A DNA stretch of 64,000 nt from Dactylorhiza incarnata. Taxonomy: Eukaryota; Streptophyta; Magnoliopsida; Asparagales; Orchidaceae. Under the pieces are notes generated by a model. The model saw nothing but the letters and a program-made list of their open reading frames with translations, was not told where the DNA came from and ran no database searches. A program made the position numbers and the translations under genes. Where the stretch lies: positions 555,001 through 619,000 of the forward strand of contig JAWHQI010000170.1 of assembly GCA_033032865.1 (NCBI GenBank), written 5' to 3'. Of this stretch, positions 1-12,200 are shown piece after piece. Position 1 is the first letter of the stretch, and each line of letters starts with the position of its first letter.

Positions 1-99
1 ATAGGCATGATTTCGAGCAGATTTCATTCCAAGGAGACTGGTTTCATTGAGTGGATCTATAACATACTTGCGTTGGGAGAGAACTATGAAGTTATTGCG

Positions 100-740
100 C
101 TCGCAATTTCAATTCTCAAGAAGTATCTTGGAGGGCCCATATCTTTGGTAACAAAATACTCCCAAAGATGTTTCTTTGTTTTCTTTGTCCAGAGGAGTCA
201 TCTCTGGTAAAAAGAATGCCATCAACATAGGCAATGGGAATAACCAGGTCATACTTGGTTTTTCGTATAAAGAGAGATTGATCAATATTGCTTTTGAAAA
301 AACCAATAGTAGAGACAACCTGACTGAATTTGTCAAACCATGCTCGAGGGCTTTGTTTGAGACCATAAATATCTTTCTGAAGCTTACACACCTGAAATTC
401 CCCCTGAGCAACATAACTAGGAGGTTACTCCATATAAACTTCTTCGTGTAAGTCACCATAGAGGAAATAATTTTTGAGATCAAGCTGAGACATTTACCAA
501 TTCCGGCTGACAACAATGAAGAAGAGGACTCAAATGGTACTGAAACTGACAATTAGAGAAGTGTCAAAAAAATCGTCACCATATGTCTGAGTGAACTCCT
601 TCGCAACTGGACGAGCCATGCATCAATTTACAGTGCCGTTTGGGAGAAATTTGATGATAAAGACCCAACGACAACCAACAACATCGCCCTCAGATGGGGT
701 AGGGATAAGATTCCAGGTACCCCTGATTTCAAGGCAAAGA
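100..740 (-). pseudogene. Copia reverse transcriptase fragment (element A)
   Basis: On the - strand, separate frames give the start of a Copia RT (a GCRWVF stretch followed by MARPVAKEFTQTYGDD near 560-700) and then CKLQKDIYGLKQSPRAWFDKF (residues spread over about 330-391) followed by YVDGILFTRDD, which is the YVDD box with its second aspartate replaced by glycine. Frames change several times, so this is a relic. The loss of the catalytic aspartate pair by itself indicates an inactive polymerase. It lies just left of the integrase part of the same remnant. Confidence 0.75.
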
Positions 741-1189
741 TCTTTTCCTCCATAGCCGCTTTCTAGCAAGGTATATGAATAGTTTCCTTATATATAGTAG
801 GAACGGTGGTGGTAGAGAGTGCCCATGCAAACTTACTGCATGAAGGACTGAGATTAGCATATGAGACAATATTAGTAAGAGGATGTTGTGTACTCCCCCT
901 TGTTTTCACAGAGCAATGGGAAGATCTAGTTTCAAATTTACTGAAATGTAGGAACTTTCCAAATAGGAGAGTGTTGGCCTGAGAGCTGACAACGGGGACT
1001 CTCGAGTGGAAGGAGTGAGGATAGGTGGGGAAGCAGAACGTCGTTGATAATGATATGGAAAGAGTGAAATTGAAGGTATACGTTCAGGAGTCGGTGCCAG
1101 CTGCGGTATATATGGTGAAGGAGTATGAATGATAGGGAACAATGAAACAAAGGTGGGAAGAGGAGGTGGCAGAGAGTGGAGGAGAGATC

Positions 1190-1390
1190 TCAAGAGTAAA
1201 AGTCCTTCCAAGAGGCAGACCAAAAGAAGGTGATGTCAGCAGAGACGTATTGACGTTTGGAGATATAATTGAAACAATAATATCGCTTTTGAGTTGGAGA
1301 GTACCACATGAAGATGCATTTGGTGGCATGAGCGGAGAGTTTATCGCAACCAGAGGCAAGAGTGTGAATGAAAACAATACAACCAAACAC
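1190..1390 (-). pseudogene. Copia integrase C-terminal fragment (element A, copy 1)
   Basis: The - strand reads MFGCIVFIHT followed by KCIFMWYSPTQKRYYCF and YVSADITFF. This is the Copia post-integrase region (FGC..F / KCIFLGYS..QKGY / V..DV.F). A second, poorer copy of the same DNA is at 2757-3010. Confidence 0.7.
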
Positions 1391-1549
1391 TTGTTGAGTG
1401 AGGGGACAAAGTGTACTAGTCGGATATAAAAGAGAGAAAATGGGTCTTACCTTGAAAGGTAGAAGAAGGTTTACTGAGAAAACAAGAAATGAGATCGCAT
1501 GACCTTAATAGGAACGAAGAGATATAGTTGAAACAATGATGTAGACTCA

Positions 1550-2755
1550 AATTAGGGATTCTGAAAATAAGATATTTTTTTATGCAATTAATTTTAATTT
1601 GATGTAGGCCGAGGGGCCAAGCCGAACTTCTCGCGCGTAATATTACTCTCAACGATAAACTTTAGCAAAACCGTCATTCGTTATTCGAGGAAATTCCTTC
1701 GAGCGCCTAATGAGTTGAACCAAAACAAGTTTCGCCCATCCACAAGTAAATCACATCAACAATTTATGAATAACGATAATTAAAATAGTTTGAACGTTCG
1801 AGACAAGCTCCTACTAATTAATTGAAATTGCATAAGACTAAGCCAACAATTGGGAGCAAGAAAAAAGGGCGGAGTTTACCCACGCATACGCGAAACTACG
1901 ACGAGGAGTCAACATCAAACTCTGTTGCACAGGGAGGTCGAATGGACTGGAACTGGGCTCGGCTACACTGTTGCTGTCGGCCTGGGTCTTCTTCTTGTCG
2001 TCAATCCAGCGTAAACATAAGGCTACCCGAAGAATCCAAGAGGAGCTTGAACTGAGGGTGCTAGGTCCGCCGGAGTAGGACGTGGAGTCGACGGCGACCC
2101 GAGAGAGGGAGGTCGGCCTTCGTCGTTTCGAGCGGCGTCAGTGGCGAGCTGTTTAGTCGTCGGGTTTGCTGGGAGGACGCAGCGTTCCGGACAACTGGGA
2201 GCTCGTCGTCGGCTGGGAGAAGAGGAGATGATGGCGCCGACTCTGGAACTTTGACGTGACTGGACGGCTGATCGCATTAGGAGGCTGGAGACTTGCAGGC
2301 GACAGAGGGAAACAAATCGATTTTGTTTCCTCTGTTTTTGACCGCCCCTTCTTCTCATGGGAAAGGACCTCTTTAAAGAAGATTTCATTTTAGGTCTTTT
2401 GATTTGTTTCGTAAGTAAAAATTTCATGCCCTTTTTAATAGTTATTTTCAAAATAAAATTGCCTATTTTTCTCCTCCCAAATAAAACAACTTTTTCATTT
2501 TAAAATATATTTTACCTTCGTTGTTTGCATCTTTAATTAGTTAAAGATTGCCTCTTACGTCCTAGCTATTCAAATTACCGGACCATTTATTCAGGGTCTC
2601 ACCGGATGGTCAAACCTTTGAGCCGGAACTCCAAATAACATGAGTGCGTGAAAACAATGACAACAAAATAAAATAACACGTAAAAATAACACGTAAAATA
2701 TAATTGGCGCATGGTGATATCACACGTTCTCGGATGCGGCGACGGTTGCATCAAA
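1550..2755. other. GC-rich insert of unknown origin inside Copia remnant A
   Basis: This stretch lies between the two copies of the integrase-end segment. Its middle (about 1880-2340) is much more GC-rich than its flanks and contains overlapping open frames on both strands (for example 1822-2055 + and 2023-2451 -). None of these matches a protein family I recognise. The outer parts are AT-rich and featureless. It could be a captured gene fragment, part of a 5' leader, or another element. Confidence 0.3.
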
Positions 2756-3059
2756 CAATAATATCCCTTTTGAGTTGAGAGTACCACACGAAGATACATT
2801 TGGTGGCATGAGCGGAGAGTTTATCGCAACCAGAGACAAGAGTGTGGATGAAAACAATACAACCAAACAATCGTTGAGTGATGGGAAAAAGTGTACTTGT
2901 CGGATATAAAATAGAGAAAAGGGGTCTTACCCTGAAAGGTAGAAGAAGGTAAACGTTTAATAAGAAAACAAGAAATGAGATCGGATGACCCTAATAGGAA
3001 CGAAGAACATTCATTTGATATAAGAGTGTCCATCTGTCCGAGTAACATCGAGGAGATGA

Positions 3060-3430
3060 CAATTTTTTCTTTTTGGCCCCATTTTATTAATCGTTGGAGG
3101 TGCTGAAAGATAAGAATTGTTGGCTCCTGTATTTCTTCATATTATCGGTCCGAATAGCTTTGAGTGACAAACCAAACTGAGTGGGGATTTTATTATAAAA
3201 TTTTAAGCACGCAGAATTTTTTTTAGAGCATTCCTTCAAAAGATACACCAAGTACATCTAGAGAAATTATCAATAAAAGTTACAAAGTACAGACTGCCTC
3301 CACCAACAGACTTGGTGAGACTAGGACCCCAGATGTCCGAATGAAAAGTTAAAAGGACGAACAAAGCTTGTACAATGTTTAACAGAGAAAGTAGTACGAT
3401 GATGCTTGCCATGTTGACAAGCTTCACATT
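3060..3430 (-). pseudogene. Copia integrase core fragment (element A)
   Basis: The - strand reads FHSDIWGPSLTKSVGG, YFVTFIDNFSRCTWCIF and, further left, LKAIRTDN. These match the integrase core around its first two acidic residues (HSDxWGP and xTDN). Frames are broken between the pieces. Confidence 0.7.
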
Positions 3431-3509
3431 CTAAAGTGGAGTCGGTCTTGAAAGATATCAGGAGCGGGTGGAGGAGACGCAACATCGGACAACCAAGATG
3501 ACGGTGCCA

Positions 3510-4278
3510 TTAGAACAAAGAAGTGGAGACGGCAAATTCAGTGAAAATAGGAAAATCATAAGGGTAGTAGAGACTGCCACGTTCAATCTCAATAGCAATC
3601 GTCATTTGCGAGTGAAGAGAAAATGAGACAACATTGAAATTGTCGTGAAAGAGTATTGACAGGCAACAAATTGTAAAGAAAATTTGGGGCGAATAGAGGG
3701 TTGTCCAACTGGAGAAGAGAGGTGGTAGTCGCAACTCCAGATCCACAAACTAGAGCAGGAGAGCCACCAACCACAAAGACCAGTGGCAACCGGTTATGAT
3801 TCTTGAGGCGAGAAAAGAGGATAGTGTTCTCAGTCATATGATTGGTGGCACCGGAGTCGATGAGCCACTTACCCTAAGTAGTAACATGTCTGCTACTTGA
3901 AGAAGTGACATTGGAGGCAGATTGCTTGGAGGCATTGATGAGAGCCTTAATATCCGTTAAAGAGAACTAGAGGCCAGACTATGGTGGCGGGTGGGCGGCG
4001 AGGCAGAAGGCTCAGGCGCAGTGTACTGACATGGGCCTTAGCATGGAGGTGAGGATGATTCACAAAGCATTTCTCGACAAAATGACCAAGCCGTCCACAT
4101 TGAGAGCAAAGAGTTCGGGGTCCCCTATGACCCCCGGTGCGCCCTCCATGACCACGTTGAGCTGCACAAGACCACAAGCGATTGCATGAGCAAAATTTTC
4201 GGAGAGCGGAGGGGACACGATCGAAGGCCGCTGGAGTAGGTTCGTAACTACAGAGATGCGAGCGACAATGACATCCAA
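3510..4278 (-). pseudogene. Copia gag zinc knuckle and protease region (element A)
   Basis: At about 4080-4180 the - strand reads CSQCGRLGHFVEKC, a CX2CX4HX4C retroviral zinc knuckle. The following 3589-3837 frame (LFAPNFLYNLLPVNTLSRQF) resembles the region between the Copia protease and the GAG-pre-integrase domain. The frames do not join without shifts. Confidence 0.6.
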
Positions 4279-4489
4279 GGTGGGAGTGTCAGGTTTGCCA
4301 AGATTTGTTGGTCCATCATCTCATAGGAATCTGGAAGACGAAGATGATAATAAATTACCAGGAGTTCTTGGAAATGTTTCCGCTAAGTGGCAATGTATAA
4401 TGAATAAATATCGTTTGCGGCGCTGAAAGATAAGAATTGCTGGCTCATGTATTCTTTCACATTATCGACCCGAATAACTTAGAGCCTAC

Positions 4490-6270
4490 CAGACCAGGCC
4501 TGTGTTTGGCGAGCCCATCCAGACAGTCAGAGGCCGCCCGACGTTATAGTTGGGTGGCCTGCCCAGACTGATAGTTGGACATGTGCCCAACTATATTATA
4601 TAGTTGGGCACTGCCCTTTGCAAATCGGGTGCCGGGGCAAGCCTAGGCCCGGCCTGGGCTGGGTACCAGGCCGGGCCCATGCAAAAAGAGGGCATGATGA
4701 GGGACCTAGTCCCGAGCCTAACCGGGCTAATACCCAAGCCGGGCAACCGGGCCTGGGTTTTATTTGCACCTCTAGTCGAGGTACTCACAATGGGACAATC
4801 ATTGGGATTGGTGGTTCAGTTTTGGGGCGAGTGTATCTGAAAGACACGTAGGAGTGGAATCGATCGAGGAGGCGCTCACGGGTTTTCAAATGAAGTGGGG
4901 GTGGAAGGTCAACAATGAATCTTTGGGTGGTGTGAGGAAGGAACAATGTCGGGAAGGTGTAGGATTGGAGCGGTCGAATCAGGGGGTCAATCATTGTGGA
5001 GAACTCAATTTCTATTTGTTGCATTGCCAGGGAGAGGGTGGTGGGTTATGAATGTGAAGACGTTGTTAAATATAAGTTTGGAATACATGCGCAAAGTAAC
5101 TCATGCAACGTGTTGAAGCAAGACCGTGAATGTTGTTGCCCAATTCCAAAGGTTTCGATGTATTTGTCAGCAAACGATCTTGGTGTACATGACATAAACC
5201 ATCGAATGCCTTGTCGGATTGTCAAGTGTCACAACGGAGGATGAATTCCTCCAACATTGGCCAGTCATTGTTGGGTTCGTTTGACACACCTAACGCAACC
5301 GGTGGAGAGAGACACTTTGTGACCGCATGGTTTGATTACAGTTAGGGATATTATCGAAGTAGTATTGAACCTGAAAGGTTCGGATTTTGAGAGAACTCAA
5401 GTTCTTTTTGTGATGGCTCAAAATAAAAAAAATCCTCCCCCACCATATATATATATATATATTTATTTAATGAAAATGTTTATATTTCCTTAAAAAACAA
5501 GCAAAAAAGTTTATGAGAAAGTTTGGCACTCGCCTCGCGTCTCCACCTGGGAGAACCCAAACCCTTGACATCAATAGATGAAAACACACACATGCCCCTT
5601 TTTTATATAGGAATGCAACCCTCACAATTACTAAAGTGCTCCTAATAGTTCATAGTCGTCTAACTAGACTAATACACCCGTTACGGAATATGATATACGA
5701 TCACATGATACTCGCATGCGTGACAGATTATTCCCATGGTTGAGCATTTCTTTATATGTTTGTACCATGAAGACTTGAGTATTTAAGAAAAAGTATCGAG
5801 TAATTATTTCAAACCGAATTTTGTCATTATGCTTATAATTAATCATTGCATCTGATTATATTGATTTCTTCATGCTGTGCCAGTGAACCAGAAAATAAGT
5901 TCACATACTTGAAAACATTATAAAAGTGAATCTATGAAGTGTTTTTTGTTGATTTTTCAGATTTTAAGAATTCTACTTGTATAATAATCATCTCCGAATG
6001 CTTTCTACGTAATAAAGCTTTGCCCATTAAATAATGCATCAACGGCTAATTTAATAAACAATTTGTGGTCAGCATCACTATATGTTTTCTTGCGCAATGG
6101 AGCTTCCTTCTTGGATTCATCATTGGAGAAGAGATTGCAACTATTACATTGTTTAGACATTTCCAGTGATTCGATCAGATTTAATTCATTCCCAATGGCT
6201 TCTGAAGATTTTTGAGTTCATTCTTGTTATGAATTTGTAGAGAATAATAAGATCCTTTTACTTGTTTCAG
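4490..6270. other. Unassigned stretch left of the first recognised Sec14-like exon
   Basis: No gene could be supported. It holds a GC-rich part (4490-4790) with an 11-bp perfect inverted repeat around a 7-base loop (4583-4593/4601-4611) and an AT microsatellite near 5443-5461. The rest, largely AT-rich, may be intron of the Sec14-like gene. Earlier exons of that gene were looked for here and not found. Confidence 0.4.
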
Positions 6271-9200
6271 TCAAAAATCATTGGGCAGTGCAGCATTCCC
6301 TATGAATCCCCCCAGTTAGATGAAAAAATTGTGAGGATTGACAAAGCTTCAGATGAAAGATGGAAGAGAGAGAACTCAAGCACGAGTCAATTTTCATTGA
6401 AAGGTTGGTTAATTAATTTTTTTTAGCAATTTCAAGGCAATGAGTTTAGCTATGTATACTAAAGACTGCTGAGACAAAATACTGTAAAAATAAGTGACAC
6501 TTTTTGGAATGCTCTAAGTAGGCCTGTACATTTAGCTCGAGGATAAAAGATTGTTGGAGAAGTGAATTGGCTTTTGGCTTGTATCAGAGTCAGCCGGATT
6601 GGTAAAACTTGAATCAATCACTCAATCGAAGCTTAGATCACATATTGAGCTAGCTTGATATGTGATTGATGTATGAATGCAGGCATAATATACAAATATT
6701 TATGCATCTATTTGACTTGAATTAATTTATAAATTTATCACACACAAACAACACACACACACAGATGTGTCATATCAAGTTTTGTTTGAAAATATCATTT
6801 TTTAAGTGATTGATGTTTGAATGCAGGCATAATATACAAATATTTATGCATCTATTTGACTTGAATTAATTTATAAATTTATCACACGTCATATCAAGTT
6901 TTGTTTGAAAATATCATTTTTTTAAAATATGGAGAGAGAGATAATTTTTAAAATATACAAATCTAAACCTACGTCAGTGAAACGGATAATTTTATGAGTT
7001 TCATGTGTAAATAGAGATAATTTTATTGGTCCACATGTAATATAAACATACAACTTAAAATCAATTGGTGAAAGGTGGAGTGGCAGAAGGACTTCCGAAG
7101 TACCCAAGAATCCAGGATAGCTTGGTACACCTGACGCAAGACTAATTTTATTCACACAGTAGTACAAATAAACTTACAGACGCATCTCACATTGGGTCTT
7201 AATCAACACAACACATGGTCAGATCGGGATGATGATTGCCGCATGTGTATGTGAGCATTTATCATATATATATAGTTAATTACTGGGACCTCCCCTGGGA
7301 GTTTGCATAATTACAAGCTGCACCCCTCTATCTTTTGAAATTACATTTACCTCCCCTCTAAGTTTTCGCAGTTTACAAAAATGCTCCTTCCGTTAGAAAT
7401 ATAGATGGAAAATGATAAAACCAGCCAAATTATTTTATGATATTCAATTTTACCTTTTGTAATGACTCTACATTGAAAGGAGTGACCTTTTCCTTTAGAA
7501 ATATAGATGGAAAGTGATCAAATATGTCAAATTATTTTATGATAGTCCAATTTTACCCCTTGTAATAACTCTACATTAAAAATGGTGCGTTACATTTTAC
7601 CCTTCATAATGAGTCTAGAATCATTATAAAATGATACAATTGAAATATTGTAAAATAATTTGACTGATTTTATCAGTTTTCATCCATATTTCTAACGGGA
7701 ATGGTATTTTTGTAAATTGGGGAAACTTAGAGGGGAGGTAAATGTAATTTCGAAAGATAGAGGGGTGCAACCTGTAATTATGCAAACTCCCAGGGGAGGC
7801 CCCGGTAGTTAACCCTATATATATAAATAAGTGCATACACACACACACCATTAAAGGATGCTCTTTAAAAGAGTTCATTATCCTCGTATAAGACCGTCAA
7901 AAGCATCCTAGAAGAGAGAAAGACGGTGGGAGAGGAAACGTTTTTCCTAGATTTCTTAAACCTACTCAAGTAGCTAGGACCTAGGGGAGACGGGAAACCA
8001 AGTGAGAGAGTGCTTTATATTTACTTTTGGAGGATTTTTTATTCTTCATTTTTTAATCTTTAAAACAATGTTGCAAAACATTTTTTTGCTTCCTTTTCAA
8101 ATTAGTTGCACTAGCTGAGTCTGTGGGCTTCTCTACTTTAGGTGCACACAGGCAGAATATGTGCGCACCCAAAGCTTCCATGGGCGGGCAGAGCCCGTTC
8201 GCAACCAAGATCAATCGTGTACGAGCATGTAGCCCCGTTCATGATTGCTAATATATATATATGTAAATATGTGTGTGCATATATATGTGTGTGTCTATAT
8301 ATTTATGTGTATATATATATATACAAGTCGAACGGCACGGGTCTTCGGCCCTATGCTAGTGCAACGGTGGGCATCGTTCGCACCGGCAGACTTGTATATA
8401 TTTTTAATAGCAATTAGAATTATTAGTTATTCCATATTTATTTACGTATATATAAAACATAGTTTAATGTTGTTCAACAAATATCTTATGGTGTGATGGT
8501 TGCCATCTTTGCTTGATATAGTGAGAACCTGGGTTCAATTCTCACCATTACAATTTTTGTGAAATTAAAAATCGAGTCATATGACTCATTTTTCAATAAA
8601 TTTAGGGGTAAAATCGTAATTTCATGTTGTAGGGTACCCTACACCTTAACATAAGCCTAGGACACCATATCATAGTAGGTGTAGGGGCTCTAGTAAAAAA
8701 GTTGTAAGTAATTGGACGGTCCGTATTAATCATGCCATCATTGACGGATCTGATCTCCCCAATGGCTTTTAAATTTCATGCCACAATATTTCTTTATAAG
8801 GTAGTATATATATATATATATATGTAGTGTGTGTGTGTGTGTGTGTCTGGTTGTGTGCTTTCATATATTGAGTCAATTACTAGTTCAATAATTCAAGCAA
8901 GTATTGAACTTCACACGTAGTTATTACCCTGTACCTCTTAACCTAATGGGGACATTGCTCATGAAATTTTCCTATTCCCGTGCAGTTTTCAATCAATTTG
9001 TCTATCTAATAAGCTTGCAAAAAATGAAACAATTTTCCTCTTGGTGCAGGTTCATCTCTTCTAGTTGATATAAAGAAATGTTTCGGAGGAGTTAGAATGC
9101 AGATATTTGCATATCTTATGACCATATATACATTATTATTTATGGTCACCAAACTTATTGTGAAGCAGCCTCAGGAAGAAACTCCTGAACAGGATTGGCA

Positions 9201-12200
9201 TGATGCTGCATTATTTCTAGATTCTACCTCAAAAGATGAGTTCCGATCTGCATCACCTGCTCCAAGATCTATAAATACAGACCTCCTTTCATCTGTTTTA
9301 AATAGGCTCGATGAACTTGAAGAAAAGATCGATGTTCTTCAATCGAAGCCATCAAAAATGCCTCATGAGAAGGAAGAACTGCTCAATGCCGCTGTATACC
9401 GTGTTGATGCATTAGAAGCTGAACTTATCGCTACCAAAAAGGTATTATAAATTCTTAATATTGAGGTATTTTAGGATGTAATAATTTAAATTTTGGTAGG
9501 AACTCTTCAAGGAACCGCGATTTTTGTTAGATGTTGTGCAAAGAGGTCAGAACCATGAGGTTTGTTAGGCCAAAAAGGACAATATCTCGAGTGCATAGCT
9601 TTATCCTGTATAACTGAGCTGAAATGAAATGCAATGTGAAGTACTAAATAATAGAGACCACCTGTTGAACCTATTTGGGATACCCTCAAGAGTTATATTT
9701 GTCTCGTGAATAATTTTGTGATTTTTTCCATTTGTAAGTGAGTGAGTTGGGAAAAGACTATAGGGATAGACGTTGATCAAACCATATTAAAATGTATGCA
9801 TGTAATAGATGAACAAAATTAACAACTAAGCTAGCACTAATCCAATACAATTAAATGAGTCAAGATGCAAATAATACCTGAAACAATTACAACAACAACA
9901 ACAACAGAACCCATATAGTCCCCAATCATTGGGGGTATGGGCCGGGGAAGATTGGAAACAGACCTAACCTTTGGCACTATGCACAAAGTGGCTTCTCTCG
10001 GAGGAGAAAGACCTAACCTTTGACAATAAATGCCACTGAAATAGTGGCCCCCTATACAGTTGCGTTTGTTGCGGAATCATGCCCTCAAATCAAAGCCAAA
10101 GACATCAGAGAGGGCAGACCCAAGAATCCATTTTGATTTATGTGCACATACCCATGCTTCCTTCATTCAGCATCCAGAGCATTGGTGTAGCACAACAATA
10201 CCTGAAACAATTAATAACAAAAAATTCAAGACTCACACACTTAACGAGTAACCACATGTGGTTACAAATAATTCAAGCATAACTAACATGTAGCAATTCT
10301 GTGTAAGCACACAAATTATATATAAGACTAATAAATCTTACGAGTACTTGCAATATAAAGAGAAAAACAATAAATTGATAATCCCAAAATGAATATAGAC
10401 ATGCATACAATGATAAGGAAATGAAACTAAATGTAAAGACTCACTGATCGGAGTGGATGCGGAATGAGTCTGGTAGATGAATTTAGTTGGTAATAGGAGC
10501 GTCGTGTTGGTTCGAATGCACAATTCGTAGGTGAATGAAAATTTAGGAGCGTCTGGTTGATGATTTTTGGTTGGGGGGGGGGGTGATCCCGATGGTTGGT
10601 GGTGAAATGTAGCTCTATTGGTCAGTGGTTGAGGAAGATGATGTTGGTCGGTGCGAAGGGAAGAGGTGATAACTTGGTCTGAGGAGGGATGTGGGGGTTC
10701 TGGTCATTGGAGTAAGGGGGCAACGAAGCTGTGGCTGGGAACTGGATGCAGAGGGAGGTGATGGTGAGCATGGATGTTGCAACAAATGTTTGCTGGATGT
10801 TGTGACTGAAGGAATAACTTGGTTAGGTCGATTATAGTGAACGAGTTGAAAGTGACAAGTGATGGTGGAATCTCACATAATCGGCACCGAGAGAGCGGGG
10901 TGGGTATAACTCTTTGCATCGGCGCCAAGGGGAGAAGATCGGCCTTGACACCATTAGACATAGGAAAAAATGTTATTTTCATTATATCCAAGTCGGTTAC
11001 ATTGCTCCCCTATATATACACACAAGATGAGAACCAAATACATGATTGAAGATGTGAGACTAAATACAAAAGAAGGAGAGCGCTAAATACACACCAATTG
11101 GTGTTAAACTCACATCAATTACCAACACTCCCCCTCAAGGAGGGCGAAAGATATCCATTAAGCCCATCTTGTCACACAACCTCAATAAATCCAGTGAGCT
11201 AAGCCCTTAGTTAGACAATCGGCCACTTGGTCTTTTGTAACAACATTTCCAAGCTTCAGTACCCCACTATCCAGCTTCTCCTTGATAAAGAATCTGTCGA
11301 TTTCTATATGCTTGGTTTTGTCATGTTGGACGGGATTATTTGCAATGTTAATAGCTGCCTTGCTGTCACATCATAATGTTATTTGCTCTCCTTGATCTGT
11401 CTTGAGTTCAACCAGCAGGGCTTTCGACCATAACATCTTCCCCACACCTAAGGCCATGGCCATGTACTCTGCCTCGGCTGTAAATTTCGCAACTACAGTC
11501 TGCTTCTTGCTCCTCCAGGAGACTAGATTGCCCCCCTACAAACATGCAATATCCTGGCGTGGACCTCCTGTCATAAGCACAACTAGCCCAGTCAAAATCA
11601 CAATAGCCCTCAATGTTTAAATGCCCATTTTTTCGGAAGATCAACCCCTTTCCTGGTGCATTCTTCAAGTACCTAAGAATCTGGTATACGACATCCATAT
11701 GATCGTTCCTAGGATCATGCGTATAGCGGGCCACCACACTTATGACAAAAGATATGTCAGGATGGGTGTGACTCAGATAGATCAAGTGGTCTGCCAACCT
11801 CTGGTACCTCTCTCTATCAATTGGCTATCCTGCCTCAACACTGAGCTTGGACTTCTGATCAATATGAGCAACTGCAGTCCTGCACCCCAACATACCTGTC
11901 TCTTTAAGCAGATCTAACACATATTTCTGTTGGGATATGACGATCCCCTCTGCACCGCGAGCTGCCTCAATCCCAAGAAATATCTTAGATTCCTCAAGTC
12001 CTTTACCTCAAACTCCTTACCCAATCTTATCTTCAACTGAGCTATTTCGCTCTCATCATCACCAGTAATAATCACGTCGTCCACATACACAACAAACATT
12101 GTAATGTGAACTCCACGTTGCCTAAAGAACACTGTATGATCATCATTGGTCTACTGATATCCCATGGTTCTTAAATGCGAGTTTGCATCTTCATGACTAA

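Larger units (their letters stand above)
1..4490 (-). mobile_element. Copia retrotransposon remnant A (rearranged, runs off left edge)
   Basis: Decayed Ty1/Copia pol and gag pieces read on the - strand in the expected order from right to left: CCHC zinc knuckle (about 4080-4180), protease and following region (3510-3840), integrase (3060-3430), integrase C-terminal part (1190-1390) and reverse transcriptase (100-740). The order is broken by a duplication: 1272-1540 and 2757-3010 are near copies of the same integrase C-terminal segment, separated by about 1.2 kb of GC-rich DNA that does not look retroviral. A short integrase piece at 3098-3166 recurs at 4420-4488 beyond the gag end. No LTR was found, and the 3' end lies outside the window. 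Many stops and frameshifts make it non-functional. Confidence 0.8.

Noticed and set aside
2023..2451. 142-aa frame on the - strand
   Set aside because: Low-complexity Arg/Ser/Pro composition from GC-rich DNA; no motif, no splice context.
6080..6195. Open stretch (NGASFLDSSLEKRLQLLHCL...) considered as an earlier exon of the Sec14-like gene
   Set aside because: No convincing acceptor, no GT donor at its end, and no match to the known protein.
8142..8496. Two frames of 83-91 aa
   Set aside because: Translation of TA/TG microsatellites.
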